A stretch of DNA of 64,000 bases from Alcaligenaceae bacterium SAGV5 (lineage in GTDB: Bacteria; Pseudomonadota; Gammaproteobacteria; Burkholderiales; Burkholderiaceae_B), in assembly GCA_009360345.1 (NCBI GenBank), contig SPDP01000002.1, positions 372,001 to 436,000 of the forward strand, given 5' to 3'. This document shows, piece by piece, positions 8,161 to 16,567 of this stretch. A program made the position numbers and the translations under genes. The notes below the pieces were generated by a model, which ran no database searches, was not told the DNA's origin, and saw only the letters and a list, made by a program, of their open reading frames with translations. Position 1 is the first letter of the stretch. Each line of letters begins with the position of its first letter.

Positions 8161-9126
8161 TCAATAGGCGGTGATGCCGGCCTGTTTCACGATCGGCCCC
8201 AACCGCTGCAAATCCTGGCGCAAGGCACGGCCAAGCCCGGCGGCCGGCAGCGCGACGCTCTCGAACCCCATGCTGTTCATCCGCTCGCGCATGGCGGCCG
8301 ATCGCAGGCTCTTGTTGATCTCGGCATTGAGCCGATCGACGACGGCCGGATCCGTGCCGGCGGGCGCGAAAATGCCGTGCCAGCCGGCGGCCACTTCCAT
8401 GCCGGCCACGCCGGCTTCCTTGAACGTCGGCACGTCCGGGAAAATGGGCAGCCGGTTGGGGCCGATCACGGCCAACGCGCGCAGCTTGCCGGCCTGGATA
8501 TGGGACATCGCGGTACCGGAGTCGAACATGAAATCGATCTGGCCCGCCAACAAGTCGTTCAAGGCCGGCGCGATGCCCTTGTAGGGAACATGGGTCGCGC
8601 GGGTGCCGGTCCGTATGGCCAGCAGCTCCGCCGCGACCTGGGGCAGCGACCCGTTGCCGGACGACCCGTAGTTCAGTTCGCCGGGCCGCGCCTTCATCGC
8701 GGCAACCAGTTCCTCGAGCGTGCCCGCCCGGGTGCCCGGCGCGACCACCAGCACCATGTTGAGCCCGGCCGTCATCGCCACCGGAACGAAGTCCTTCTCC
8801 GGGTTGAAGGGCACGCGCTCCAGGACGAACGGATTGAGGGTGAACGTGCTGGAACTCAGCATCAGCAGCGTATGACCGTCGGGTGCCGAGGCCTTCACAT
8901 GCTGGGCGGCGATGTTGCCATTGGCGCCAGGCCGGTTCTCGACCACGACGGGCTGTCCGAGCGTCTTGCCCAGGTCGGCGGCAATCGCGCGGGCAATGGC
9001 GTCCACCGATCCGCCGGCCGCCGTCGTAACCACGATGCTGAGGGGGCGGTTGGGAAAAGCCGAGGGCTGGGCGGCCAGGGAAAAGGGCAGACAGAACAAG
9101 AACAAGCCGATCAGTCGGGCTGGCAT
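8161..9126 (-). CDS. Bug/TctC-family periplasmic solute receptor
   Basis: 321 residues with a signal peptide (LIGLFLFCLPFSLAA, mature start near QPSAFPNRPLSIVV). AGGAG precedes the ATG at 9126. Family blocks include TTAAGGSVDAIARAIA, the ADGHTLL-like SAPDGHTLLML, LNYGSSGNGS and DVPTFKEAGVAG. First gene of the Bug-hydrolase-cupin operon and divergent from a LysR gene, with a dyad in the shared 116-bp gap. Orphan receptor, ligand unknown. Confidence 0.9.
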   Translation of the reverse strand: MPARLIGLFLFCLPFSLAAQPSAFPNRPLSIVVTTAAGGSVDAIARAIAADLGKTLGQPVVVENRPGANGNIAAQHVKASAPDGHTLLMLSSSTFTLNPFVLERVPFNPEKDFVPVAMTAGLNMVLVVAPGTRAGTLEELVAAMKARPGELNYGSSGNGSLPQVAAELLAIRTGTRATHVPYKGIAPALNDLLAGQIDFMFDSGTAMSHIQAGKLRALAVIGPNRLPIFPDVPTFKEAGVAGMEVAAGWHGIFAPAGTDPAVVDRLNAEINKSLRSAAMRERMNSMGFESVALPAAGLGRALRQDLQRLGPIVKQAGITAY

Positions 9127-9214
9127 GGCGACTCCTGGTTCAGCGGCCGATGCCGCGGGGCGTGTGGGGAAAACCAGTGTAGGTTGCGCTCCACCTCGGT
9201 TTTGCCTACATTTA

Positions 9215-9231
9215 CTTAACTTTCAGTTAAG
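9215..9231. promoter_or_regulatory. LysR-type dyad in the Bug/LysR intergenic gap
   Basis: CTTAACT-TTC-AGTTAAG is a perfect 7-3-7 inverted repeat 11 bp before the LysR start at 9243, in the gap shared with the divergent Bug operon. It contains the T-N11-A pattern of LysR boxes. A copy matching at 14 of 17 positions lies at 10213-10229, before the second LysR gene. Confidence 0.55.
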
Positions 9232-9242
9232 GCGAATTTTCC

Positions 9243-10199
9243 ATGCCCCGTGTCCTGACCAGTCGCCACCTGCGCGTGTTCGCGGCGGTCATGAAAAGCC
9301 GCAGCCTGGCCGAGGCCGCCCTCAAGCTTGGCGTGTCCGAGCCCGCGGTCAGCAAGATCCTCCGGCTCCTGGAGCGCGAAACGGGCGTGGCCTTGTTCGA
9401 TCGCTCCGGCGGGCGCCTGCGGCCCACGGCGGCCGCCAAGCAATGGCTGCCCCATGCCAACCGCGCGGCCCAGCAACTGGATTTCGCCCTGGACATGGCC
9501 TATGAACTCGAGCGCGGAAAACAGCGCCGGGTGACCATCGCCGCACACGCGCCGCCACTGATCGCGATCGTGCCCCAGGCCGTCAGCAGGCTGCGGCGCG
9601 AGATGCCCGACGTGGAGGTGGACCTGCGGGTCGAGACGCCGCACGACACGCTGGAACTGGTCGCCCACCAGGAAATCGACGTAGGCGTCACCAACCAGCC
9701 GCTACCGCAGTCGGCCAGCAACCTCGAGCTGTGCGAACGGCGGACGATATCGGAAGATCTCCTGGTGGCGGCGCTGCCGCCAGGACACCGGCTGGCCGGC
9801 CGGGCCCTCGTCCGGCCCGACGATCTCCAGGGAGAAACGCTGATCGCCCTGCCCGACGACTCGCCGACCACGATCCTGGTCGAAGCCACGCTCAGCGAAT
9901 CCGGCGTGCGCGTGCGCGCGCCGGTGCTGGCCAGGAATTCGCTGGCGGCGTGCGCCCTGGTGCGCGAGCAGGTCGGCATCGCCCTGATCAACCCCCTGCT
10001 GCTCGCGGGCGGCATCTTCTCCGATATCGTGTTGCGCCCCTTCCGGCCTCGCATCGTGCTCTGGACCGAGGTGTACTATTCGGCGCTCCGGCCCCTCTCG
10101 CCCGAGGCCACGGCGCTCGTGCGCCACGTGGAAACCGTGGCGGCCGACATCAAGGGGCAGGCTTCGTTCGGTGCGCCCGGCCGCCGGCAACGCCAGTAA
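9243..10199 (+). CDS. LysR-family transcriptional regulator
   Basis: 318 residues. The N-terminal winged HTH is clear: HLRVFAAVMKSRSLAEAA, then LGVSEPAVSKILRLLERETGVALFDR (about residues 10-56). The C-terminal effector domain is of type 2 periplasmic-binding fold. It is divergent from the Bug-hydrolase-cupin operon and most likely controls it, in the usual LysR arrangement with autorepression through the dyad at 9215-9231. The inducer is probably the acid taken up by the Bug receptor or its CoA-free catabolite; this is inference. Confidence 0.88.
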   Translation: MPRVLTSRHLRVFAAVMKSRSLAEAALKLGVSEPAVSKILRLLERETGVALFDRSGGRLRPTAAAKQWLPHANRAAQQLDFALDMAYELERGKQRRVTIAAHAPPLIAIVPQAVSRLRREMPDVEVDLRVETPHDTLELVAHQEIDVGVTNQPLPQSASNLELCERRTISEDLLVAALPPGHRLAGRALVRPDDLQGETLIALPDDSPTTILVEATLSESGVRVRAPVLARNSLAACALVREQVGIALINPLLLAGGIFSDIVLRPFRPRIVLWTEVYYSALRPLSPEATALVRHVETVAADIKGQASFGAPGRRQRQ

Positions 10200-10212
10200 T
10201 CGCCAGCGCGGC

Positions 10213-10229
10213 CTTAACTTCCGGTTAGG
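10213..10229. promoter_or_regulatory. Imperfect copy of the LysR dyad before the second LysR gene
   Basis: CTTAACTTCCGGTTAGG matches the site at 9215-9231 at 14 of 17 positions. It lies 14 bp after the first LysR gene's stop and 86 bp before the second LysR start, suggesting that one of the two regulators controls both genes. Confidence 0.4.
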
Positions 10230-10253
10230 CCGAGCCTACACGGCACGCCGGGG

Positions 10254-10288
10254 CCGGTTGAGTAAAATCCCCCGGCTTGGACAACCGG
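10254..10288. promoter_or_regulatory. Second dyad in the LysR-LysR gap
   Basis: CCGGTTG at 10254-10260 pairs with CAACCGG at 10282-10288. Between them lies GAGTAAAATCC, containing the same TTGAGTAA octamer seen in the divergent Bug intergenic region. A possible operator of the downstream LysR gene. Confidence 0.3.
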
Positions 10289-10314
10289 CAGCAGACTTTA
10301 TCCCTGGGGGCGGC

Positions 10315-11250
10315 ATGACGCAGATCGACTGGTATCTCCAGATCAACTTGAAGGCACGCCACCTCCGACTCATCACGGCGCTGTACGATCACGGCAACCT
10401 CAAGCAGGTGGCCGAAAGCTCGCACGTCACCGTGCCCGCGGTCTCCAAGGCCCTGGCCGAACTGGAAAAAGGCCTGGGCCTGGAACTCTTCACCCGCACC
10501 GCCCAGGGCCTGCGCCCCACGGCCTACGGCGAATGCCTGGTGCGCCATGCCCGCACCCTGCTGACCGAACTGCACCAGGCGCGCGACGAACTCAACTCGC
10601 TCAGCTCGGGCGCGGTGGGCAAGATCCACATCGGTGCCTTCCCCGCCGCCACCTCCATGCTGCTTCCGCAGGCCATCGCCATCCTCAAGCAGCGCTCCCC
10701 CCACACCAACGTACTGGTCACCGAAGGCACCGCCCAGACCCTGCTGCCCGAACTCTGGCAAGGCCGCGTGGATCTCGTGGTTGGCCGGCTGCCCCTGCGC
10801 AGCGCCGCCGACGGCTTCGAGGAAAAGGAACTGCTGGACGACCCCGTGCAGCTCATGACGCGGCACCAGCACCCGCTGGCCCGGCGCAGGCGCCTGAAAT
10901 GGTCGGACCTGCAACCCTATCCGTGGATCCTGCCGCCGACGGGCAGCATCCTGCGCGCGCCGCTGGAGCGCACGCTGGAAGAACATGGCATGACGCTGCC
11001 CAACAACTATGTCGAAACCTTGTCCACACACCTGGCGCGTGCCTACCTGCACGTCACCGACGCGATCGCCGTGATGGCCGGGGCCGTTGCGGCCGACGCA
11101 TCGGAGCCCCTGACGGTGCTGCCGCTGAGCTTCCCTCATCTGATGCGGCCGCGCGGAGTGCTGTGGAACCGGAATCGGGGACTGACGCCCGGCTCGGAAT
11201 TGATGATCGCGTGCCTGGAAGAGGCAGCGGCGGGGCTGCAAGCCCGCTAG
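10315..11250 (+). CDS. LysR-family transcriptional regulator
   Basis: 311 residues. It starts at ATG 10315, because the upstream in-frame extension back to 10171 overlaps the preceding gene and lacks homologous sequence. The winged HTH covers LKARHLRLITALYDHGNLKQVAESSHVTVPAVSKALAELE (residues about 11-50), of the GbpR/CbL-like LysR subgroup judging by the LKxRHLRL start. Tandem with another LysR gene. Its likely targets are the divergent Bug operons, which share the TTGAGTAA element; that link is weak. Its 3' end is 4 bp from the convergent waaA gene. Confidence 0.87.
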   Translation: MTQIDWYLQINLKARHLRLITALYDHGNLKQVAESSHVTVPAVSKALAELEKGLGLELFTRTAQGLRPTAYGECLVRHARTLLTELHQARDELNSLSSGAVGKIHIGAFPAATSMLLPQAIAILKQRSPHTNVLVTEGTAQTLLPELWQGRVDLVVGRLPLRSAADGFEEKELLDDPVQLMTRHQHPLARRRRLKWSDLQPYPWILPPTGSILRAPLERTLEEHGMTLPNNYVETLSTHLARAYLHVTDAIAVMAGAVAADASEPLTVLPLSFPHLMRPRGVLWNRNRGLTPGSELMIACLEEAAAGLQAR

Positions 11251-11254
11251 GCGC

Positions 11255-12574
11255 TCACCCCAGCCAGGGCCCCACCGCCCGCATCACCCGCTGCGTCGCG
11301 CCGGTGTGCGTGGCGCTGAACCGGCCCGCGGCGGCGCGCATGCCGGCGCGGCGGTCGCCATCGTCGATCAGTTCCAGCGCCAGACGCCAGGCCGCCTGGG
11401 CGCTGTCCGCGCGCAATGCGGCACCGGCCTCGATCGCGTCTTCCGAGGCCTGCGCGAAATTGAAGGTATGCGGACCGACGATGACCGGCACGCCACAGGC
11501 GGCGGCTTCGATCAGGTTCTGCCCGCCCAGCGGCGCGAAGCTGCCCCCCACGATGGCCACGTCGGCGGCGGTGTAGTAGAACGGCATCTCGCCCAGGCTG
11601 TCGCCCAGCAGCACGGCGGTCTCCGGATCGACCCAGCCGAACGGCATGCCGGGCATGGTCGAGCGGCGCCGCATGGAGAGCCCCGACGCCAGCACCATCG
11701 CCGCCACCTCGTCGAAACGCTGGGGATGGCGGGGGATCAGCACGGCCAGCGGCGCCAGTCCTCCCCGCGTGCGAGGCATCTCGCGCAACGCGGCCAGGAT
11801 GGCCTCTTCCTCCCCCTCGCGCGTACTGGCCCAGACAATGGCCGGCCGGCCCAGCCGCTGACGCCAGGCGGCGCCTGCCTGCATCAGGTCATAGGGCAAC
11901 TGCAGGTCGAACTTCAGGTTGCCGACCACCTGCGGATCGCGCGCGCCCACCCGCCGCAGCCGCTCGGCATCGGCCCGGGTCTGCGCCAGCACGGCGTCCA
12001 GACGCCCGTAGGTGCGTCGCGCCAGGCCAGCCACCCGCATCGTCTTGCGCGCGGACGAGGCCGACAGCCGCGCGCTGACCAGGGCGATCGGCACGGCGTA
12101 GCGCCGCGCGCCCGACACCAGGTTGGGCCAGACCTCGGTCTCGACCAGCAGGCCGCAACGCGGCGCGAAATACCGGTAGAAACGGTGCACGGCGCCCGGC
12201 ATGTCATAGGGCAGCCAGGCCTGGCGCAGCCTGCCCTGCAAGATGTCCTGCTCGAACAGGCGCCCTCCCTCGGTGCGGCCGGTTGCCGTCATGTGGGTCA
12301 GCAGCACCGGCAGGCCACGATCCAGCAGCGCGCGGATCAGCGGTTGCGCCGCGCGCGTCTCGCCCAGGCTGACCGCATGCACCCAGACTGGCGCCGCCCG
12401 GAAACCGCCGCGCGCCGGCGCATGCCTGCCGCTGCCGTAGAAGCCGAAACGCTCCGCCGGATGGACGCCGTACACGGGTTCGCGCCGCGCGCGGCGCCCG
12501 ATGCGCCACAACAGAAAGGGCGTGGCCAGCCGCCACACCAGCGAATACACGGCCTGCAACACCGCGCCCCGCAT
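11255..12574 (-). CDS. waaA: 3-deoxy-D-manno-octulosonic acid (Kdo) transferase
   Basis: 439 residues. WaaA attaches Kdo from CMP-Kdo to lipid IVA at the inner membrane. The N-terminal membrane anchor (AVYSLVWRLATPFLLWRIG) is followed by the GT30 fold: WVHAVSLGET, LTHMTATGR and VETEVWPNL in the N-domain, and GGSFAPLGGQN plus VIVGPHTFNF in the nucleotide-sugar domain. Start ATG 12574 shares one base with the waaC stop (TGATG), so the two core genes are coupled. Length and motifs are canonical. Whether it adds one Kdo, as in Bordetella, or more is not visible from sequence. Confidence 0.95.
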   Translation of the reverse strand: MRGAVLQAVYSLVWRLATPFLLWRIGRRARREPVYGVHPAERFGFYGSGRHAPARGGFRAAPVWVHAVSLGETRAAQPLIRALLDRGLPVLLTHMTATGRTEGGRLFEQDILQGRLRQAWLPYDMPGAVHRFYRYFAPRCGLLVETEVWPNLVSGARRYAVPIALVSARLSASSARKTMRVAGLARRTYGRLDAVLAQTRADAERLRRVGARDPQVVGNLKFDLQLPYDLMQAGAAWRQRLGRPAIVWASTREGEEEAILAALREMPRTRGGLAPLAVLIPRHPQRFDEVAAMVLASGLSMRRRSTMPGMPFGWVDPETAVLLGDSLGEMPFYYTAADVAIVGGSFAPLGGQNLIEAAACGVPVIVGPHTFNFAQASEDAIEAGAALRADSAQAAWRLALELIDDGDRRAGMRAAAGRFSATHTGATQRVMRAVGPWLG

Positions 12575-13551
12575 CAACGCGCCGCTCCGGAGACCGCCGC
12601 GCCGGCGGGCAGGGCCTGCCCGATGGCGGCCAGCACCTGCTCGCACGAAGGAGGCGTCCCCCGTCCGCCCAGGCTGGCCGTATAGGCCGAACCCGTCACC
12701 GGCGCGAGCGCCGGGTCGTAATCCGCGTAGATGCCGATGGTGGGCCGCCCCAGCGCGCCCGCCAGGTGCGTCAACCCGCTGTCCAGCCCCACCACCACCG
12801 ATGCGCCCGCCAGCACGCCGGCCACCTCGGCCAGCCCCATGCGCGGCAGCGCCCGGGCGTCCGGTATGCCCGCGATCAGGCGCTGCGCGCGGGCCGCCTC
12901 GTCCTCGGTGCCGGCGAACACCAGCGGCGCATGCCCGGCCACCGCCAGCCGCTCCAGCACCGTGCGCCACGACGCCTCGGACCACAGTTTGGTCGGCCGG
13001 CTGGCCGACGGCATGATCGCGGCATAACGCGCGGGCAGCCCCGCGGGCGGCTCGGCGCGGATGCCGAAATCCGGCGCGCCGGCCAGGTCATACCCCAGCG
13101 AAAAGGCCGCCAGTTCCCGCATGCGCACCACCGCCGACTGCTCGAACACCACCCGGTGGCGATAGCGATAGAAAAAAGACGCGAAGGGATCCCGCGCCGA
13201 ACGCAGATCGCAGCCATGCAGAGGCCCGTTGGCGAGGCGCGCCACCATGGCCGACTTCCAAAGCCCCTGCATGTCGATCACGGCGTCATACCGATGCTCG
13301 CTCAGCCGCCTGCGGAAAGCCGCTCGCTCGGCCTTCACCGACGCCGACCACCAGGCCTTGCGCCAGCGGCGCAGCGCCACGGGAATGACGGCGTTCAAGC
13401 GTGGATGCAGGGCGGGAATGGCGGCGAATGCCTCTTCGGCCACCCAATCGATCCGCGCGCCCGGCATGTGGCGGGCGATATCGGAGACGGCGGGCAGCGC
13501 ATGGACGAGGTCGCCCATGGACGAGGTCTTGACGAGGAGGATGCGGGGCAC
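12574..13551 (-). CDS. waaC: LPS heptosyltransferase I
   Basis: 325 residues, GT9 family. It transfers L,D-heptose from ADP-heptose to Kdo of the inner core. The start is a GTG at 13551 giving VPRILLVKTSSMGDLVHALP, the standard WaaC N-terminus; the longer frame upstream to 13740 overlaps the intergenic region and is unlikely. No strong Shine-Dalgarno is visible before the GTG. Later motifs are MPSASRPTKLWSEASW and GLDSGLTHLAGALGRPTIGIY, the ADP-heptose binding region. Overlaps waaA by one base. Divergent from a GntR gene across about 200 bp. Confidence 0.93.
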   Translation of the reverse strand: MPRILLVKTSSMGDLVHALPAVSDIARHMPGARIDWVAEEAFAAIPALHPRLNAVIPVALRRWRKAWWSASVKAERAAFRRRLSEHRYDAVIDMQGLWKSAMVARLANGPLHGCDLRSARDPFASFFYRYRHRVVFEQSAVVRMRELAAFSLGYDLAGAPDFGIRAEPPAGLPARYAAIMPSASRPTKLWSEASWRTVLERLAVAGHAPLVFAGTEDEAARAQRLIAGIPDARALPRMGLAEVAGVLAGASVVVGLDSGLTHLAGALGRPTIGIYADYDPALAPVTGSAYTASLGGRGTPPSCEQVLAAIGQALPAGAAVSGAAR

Positions 13552-13679
13552 GGACGGAAGCCGGTGCGGAACCGGCTGCGTGGAAAGGGCGGATTTTAAC
13601 CGGTGCGCGCCCCCCGCCATCAACAGAGGGCCTGGTTCCGAAAACGGACGCTCGTGCCGCGGGCCCCGCCGGCACCGAT

Positions 13680-13690
13680 TTGTCGGACAA
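13680..13690. promoter_or_regulatory. GntR-type half-palindrome upstream of the GntR gene
   Basis: TTGTC-G-GACAA lies 65 bp before the GntR start. It has the same half-sites as the two perfect TTGTCGACAA copies downstream, with one extra central base. Possible autoregulatory site. Confidence 0.4.
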
Positions 13691-13754
13691 TACCCCGGCA
13701 AGCCGCCCGCGCCGGGCTGACCGACTACTTCCCATTCCAACGAGCAATCGCTTC

Positions 13755-14438
13755 ATGGCTCTCGACTCCCTGCTGCTACGGTCCCCTCCCAATCTCACGA
13801 GCCTGCCCGAGCAGGTCGCCGAAGCCATCGCCGAAGCGATCATGAAAAACGAGATCGCGCCCGGCGCCAGCCTGCGCGAAATCCCGCTCGCCGGCTATTT
13901 CGGGGTCAGCCGCAGCAGCGTGCGCGAGGCCTTCCGCATTCTCGAACGCGACGGCGTGGTATCCATACAGCCTCGCCATGGCGCCAAGGTCACGGCGCTC
14001 AGCCACGATGAAATGGTCGAGATCTACCAGATCCGCGCCGCGCTGCTGGGCGTGGCCTGCGACTTGTTCGCGCGCTGCCGTACCGACGCCCTGTTGCGCC
14101 GGCTGGAAGATACGCTGGCGCGCATGTCGGCGCTCGACGGCGCCGACGAACAGGCTCAGGCGCTGGAGCACGCGGCCCTTTCCGCCAGCATGGCCCAGTT
14201 GATCTGCGAACACTGCGGCAACAAGAAGCTGGCCAGCATGCTGAACCAGATGTCGCTGCAGATCGCCCGCTACACCAACCTGGGGCTGTCCGCCGCCTCG
14301 CGCCGCCGGCAGTCGCTGGACAATTGGCGCGACCTGCTCGCGGCGCTGCGCAAGCAGGATCAGGACACGGCCAACCGGTGCGGCCAGAAGCTGGTGCATG
14401 ACAACCTGGCCTATGCGTTGAGCGTACTCGCGCCCTGA
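13755..14438 (+). CDS. GntR-family regulator, FadR/FCD subgroup
   Basis: 227 residues. The N-terminal winged HTH is LPEQVAEAIAEAIMKNEIAPGASLREIPLAGYFGVSRSSVREAFRILERDGVV (about 17-70). The all-helical FCD ligand domain follows; EIYQIRAAL is its start, and the C-terminal segment with HDNL holds likely metal/ligand histidines. ATG 13755 is preferred over an upstream in-frame ATG at 13680. It is followed on the same strand by the TauD-Bug-FAH operon, with matching palindromes in the gap, so it is probably that operon's repressor responding to a carboxylic acid. Confidence 0.88.
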   Translation: MALDSLLLRSPPNLTSLPEQVAEAIAEAIMKNEIAPGASLREIPLAGYFGVSRSSVREAFRILERDGVVSIQPRHGAKVTALSHDEMVEIYQIRAALLGVACDLFARCRTDALLRRLEDTLARMSALDGADEQAQALEHAALSASMAQLICEHCGNKKLASMLNQMSLQIARYTNLGLSAASRRRQSLDNWRDLLAALRKQDQDTANRCGQKLVHDNLAYALSVLAP

Positions 14439-14471
14439 CGCCGCCACACCGCCTCACCGGCCCGGCAGTCA

Positions 14472-14481
14472 TTGTCGACAA
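14472..14481. promoter_or_regulatory. GntR operator candidate 1 (TTGTCGACAA)
   Basis: A perfect 10-bp palindrome 34 bp after the GntR stop. An identical copy sits at 14581-14590. TTGTnnACAA-like palindromes are typical of FCD-type GntR repressors. Confidence 0.6.
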
Positions 14482-14561
14482 ACAAACGAAGTAGCCAGCC
14501 CCTGGTTTTTCCACGCGAATGACCGCGTAGCCACCGCAAAACCAGAGGGTAAATCCGTATC

Positions 14562-14591
14562 TTGACAGTCCGATCATATATTGTCGACAAT
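14562..14591 (+). promoter_or_regulatory. Promoter and GntR operator 2 of the TauD operon
   Basis: TTGACA at 14562-14567 is followed after 18 bp by GACAAT at 14586-14591. The latter overlaps the second TTGTCGACAA palindrome (14581-14590), so a bound repressor would cover the -10 element. The predicted leader is very short, since AAAAGGAG lies at about 14597-14604 and the start at 14610. The palindrome is certain; the promoter assignment is tentative. Confidence 0.45.
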
Positions 14592-14609
14592 CAGACAAAA
14601 GGAGACGAA

Positions 14610-15512
14610 ATGAACGAAAGCAGACTGTCAGATAGCTATCTCACCCCCAGCGGCCTTACCGTCCGCAAGCTTGCCGAGCACGTCGGCGCCCAGATCGAAG
14701 GCGTGGATCTTTCCCGGCCGATCTCCGCCGACGCCGTCACCGACATCCGGAACGCCTGGGAACGGCATGGCGTGGTGATCTTCCGGGACCAGGACCTGCC
14801 GCCCATCGCCCACCGCGACTTCAGCGCCCACTTCGGCCCGCTGATCGGACACGTGGTCAATCGCTTCAACATGGCCGACTGCCCGGAAGTCACCATTCTT
14901 TCCAACATCACCAATGAAAAAGGGGAGAAGATCGGTGCCGACCGGGCGGGCATGCTCTGGCATTCCGACATGTCCTTCCTGCCCCGCCCGAGCATGGGAT
15001 CGCTGCTGTACGGCGTCGAGTGCCCGCCACAAGGGGCGGACACGGAATTCGCGAGCATGTTCGCGGCCCACGATGCGCTCCCCGCCGCCAGGCGGCAGCA
15101 ACTGGCCGGCCTGCGCGGCATCCACGACTACCCCTGGCACTACCGCACCTACCTGGGCCACCGCCAGCCGCTCACGCCGGAAGAAGAAGCCAGGACGCCG
15201 CCTGTCGCCCATCCGCTGGTGCGCACCCATCCCTCCACGGGCCGGCAGGCGCTGTACGTCGGCGCGGGACTGACCCGCAGCATCGAAGGCATGGACGACG
15301 AGGCAGGCCGCCGCCTGGTCGTGGAACTGAGCGAGTTCGCCACCCAGCCCGCCTTCGTGTACCGCCACAAGTGGCAGCCGGGCGATCTCGTTTTCTGGGA
15401 CAACCGGTCGACCATGCATCGGGCCACCGACTTCGACAACACCCACCGCCGGTTGATGCGGCGTACGACGATCCAGGGCGATGCGCCGTTCTACCGCCCT
15501 GCCGGGCATTGA
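14610..15512 (+). CDS. TauD/TfdA-family Fe(II)/2-oxoglutarate dioxygenase
   Basis: 300 residues starting at ATG 14610 with a strong AAAAGGAG site; the longer frame to 14562 would run through the operator. The facial triad is visible: H118-x-D120 in MLWHSDMSF and the distal H270 in NRSTMHRATDF, with the 2-oxoglutarate-binding arginine in the HRRLMRRTT cluster about 11-15 residues on. The family oxidatively removes sulfonate, ether or hydroxy side groups from small acids. First gene of an operon with a Bug receptor and a FAH hydrolase; the operon probably takes up and breaks down one carboxylated compound. Substrate unknown. Confidence 0.88.
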   Translation: MNESRLSDSYLTPSGLTVRKLAEHVGAQIEGVDLSRPISADAVTDIRNAWERHGVVIFRDQDLPPIAHRDFSAHFGPLIGHVVNRFNMADCPEVTILSNITNEKGEKIGADRAGMLWHSDMSFLPRPSMGSLLYGVECPPQGADTEFASMFAAHDALPAARRQQLAGLRGIHDYPWHYRTYLGHRQPLTPEEEARTPPVAHPLVRTHPSTGRQALYVGAGLTRSIEGMDDEAGRRLVVELSEFATQPAFVYRHKWQPGDLVFWDNRSTMHRATDFDNTHRRLMRRTTIQGDAPFYRPAGH

Positions 15513-15549
15513 CGCGGACCGCGCCCCGACCACCAAGGAAACCGCCACC

Positions 15550-16536
15550 ATGAAACGCCGAACGCTTCTCGGACTGACGGCTGCCGCGGCCATGGCCCCC
15601 GTCATGCAGGCCGCCCGCGCCAAGGAAGACAACTGGCCCAACCGGCCAGTCCGCATGATCGTCCCCTTCCCCGCCGGCGGGGCCACCGATATCATCGCCC
15701 GCATCCTGGCCGACAAGTTGTCCGCGTCGCTGGGCCAGAGCTTCATCGTCGACAACCGGGCCGGCGCCTCGGGCATCATCGGCCAGGAGGCCGCCGCCCG
15801 CGCACCCGCGGACGGCTACACCCTGCTCCTGACAGGCAACGGCCCGCATGCGGTCAACATCAGCCTGTTCGAACGCATGCCCTACGATCCGCTCAAGGAC
15901 TTCGCGCAGATCTCGCTCACATCCATCTTGCCGCTGGTACTGAACGTGCATCCCTCGGTCCCCGCCAGGACTCTCGCGGAATTCATACGCTGGGTGAAGG
16001 CCAACCCGGGCAAGCTGAACTACGCCTCGCCCGGCATCGGATCCCCGCCCAACCTGACCATGGAGTTGCTCAAGAGCCAGCAGGGACTGGACATCGTGCA
16101 TGTCCCCTACAAAGGCAGCAGCCTGGCCCTGGCCGACCTGATCAGCGGACAAGTCTCCGTGATGTTCGACAATGCGCTCGCCTCCTACCAGCACATCAAG
16201 AGCGGCAAGGTGCGCGCGCTCGCCATCGGCGCCGACCAGCGCCTGCCTTCGCTGCCCGAAGTCCCGACCTTCGTCGAATCGGGCATGGCCGGCTTCGAGG
16301 CCTACACCTGGACGGCGCTGGTGGGCCCCGCGGGCCTGCCACGCGCCATCGTCGACCGCCTCGCCCGCGAGACCGCGCTCGCCCTGGCGGATACGTCGGT
16401 CAAGGAAAAGCTGAGTGCGCAGGGCGCCATCGCCGCCAGTTCCACTCCCCAAGAGCTTGAAGACAAGACCCGCCAGGAAATCCGCAAATGGGCCGGCGTC
16501 ATCGAACAAGCCCACATCCCGCGCGTTTCGCTTTGA
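15550..16536 (+). CDS. Bug/TctC-family periplasmic receptor with Tat-like signal
   Basis: 328 residues. The signal peptide MKRRTLLGLTAAAAMAPVMQAARA has a twin-arginine RRTLLG motif, unlike the other three Bug proteins here, so it may be exported folded by Tat. The mature part has WPNRPVRMIVPFPAGGATD, ADGYTLLLTGNG and EVPTFVESGMAGFE. ATG at 15550. It sits 37 bp after the dioxygenase gene and 31 bp before the FAH gene. It presumably binds the operon's substrate; orphan with no TctAB nearby. Confidence 0.9.
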   Translation: MKRRTLLGLTAAAAMAPVMQAARAKEDNWPNRPVRMIVPFPAGGATDIIARILADKLSASLGQSFIVDNRAGASGIIGQEAAARAPADGYTLLLTGNGPHAVNISLFERMPYDPLKDFAQISLTSILPLVLNVHPSVPARTLAEFIRWVKANPGKLNYASPGIGSPPNLTMELLKSQQGLDIVHVPYKGSSLALADLISGQVSVMFDNALASYQHIKSGKVRALAIGADQRLPSLPEVPTFVESGMAGFEAYTWTALVGPAGLPRAIVDRLARETALALADTSVKEKLSAQGAIAASSTPQELEDKTRQEIRKWAGVIEQAHIPRVSL

Positions 16537-16567
16537 CGGTCCGGCCGCAACCCATCATCCATCACCC

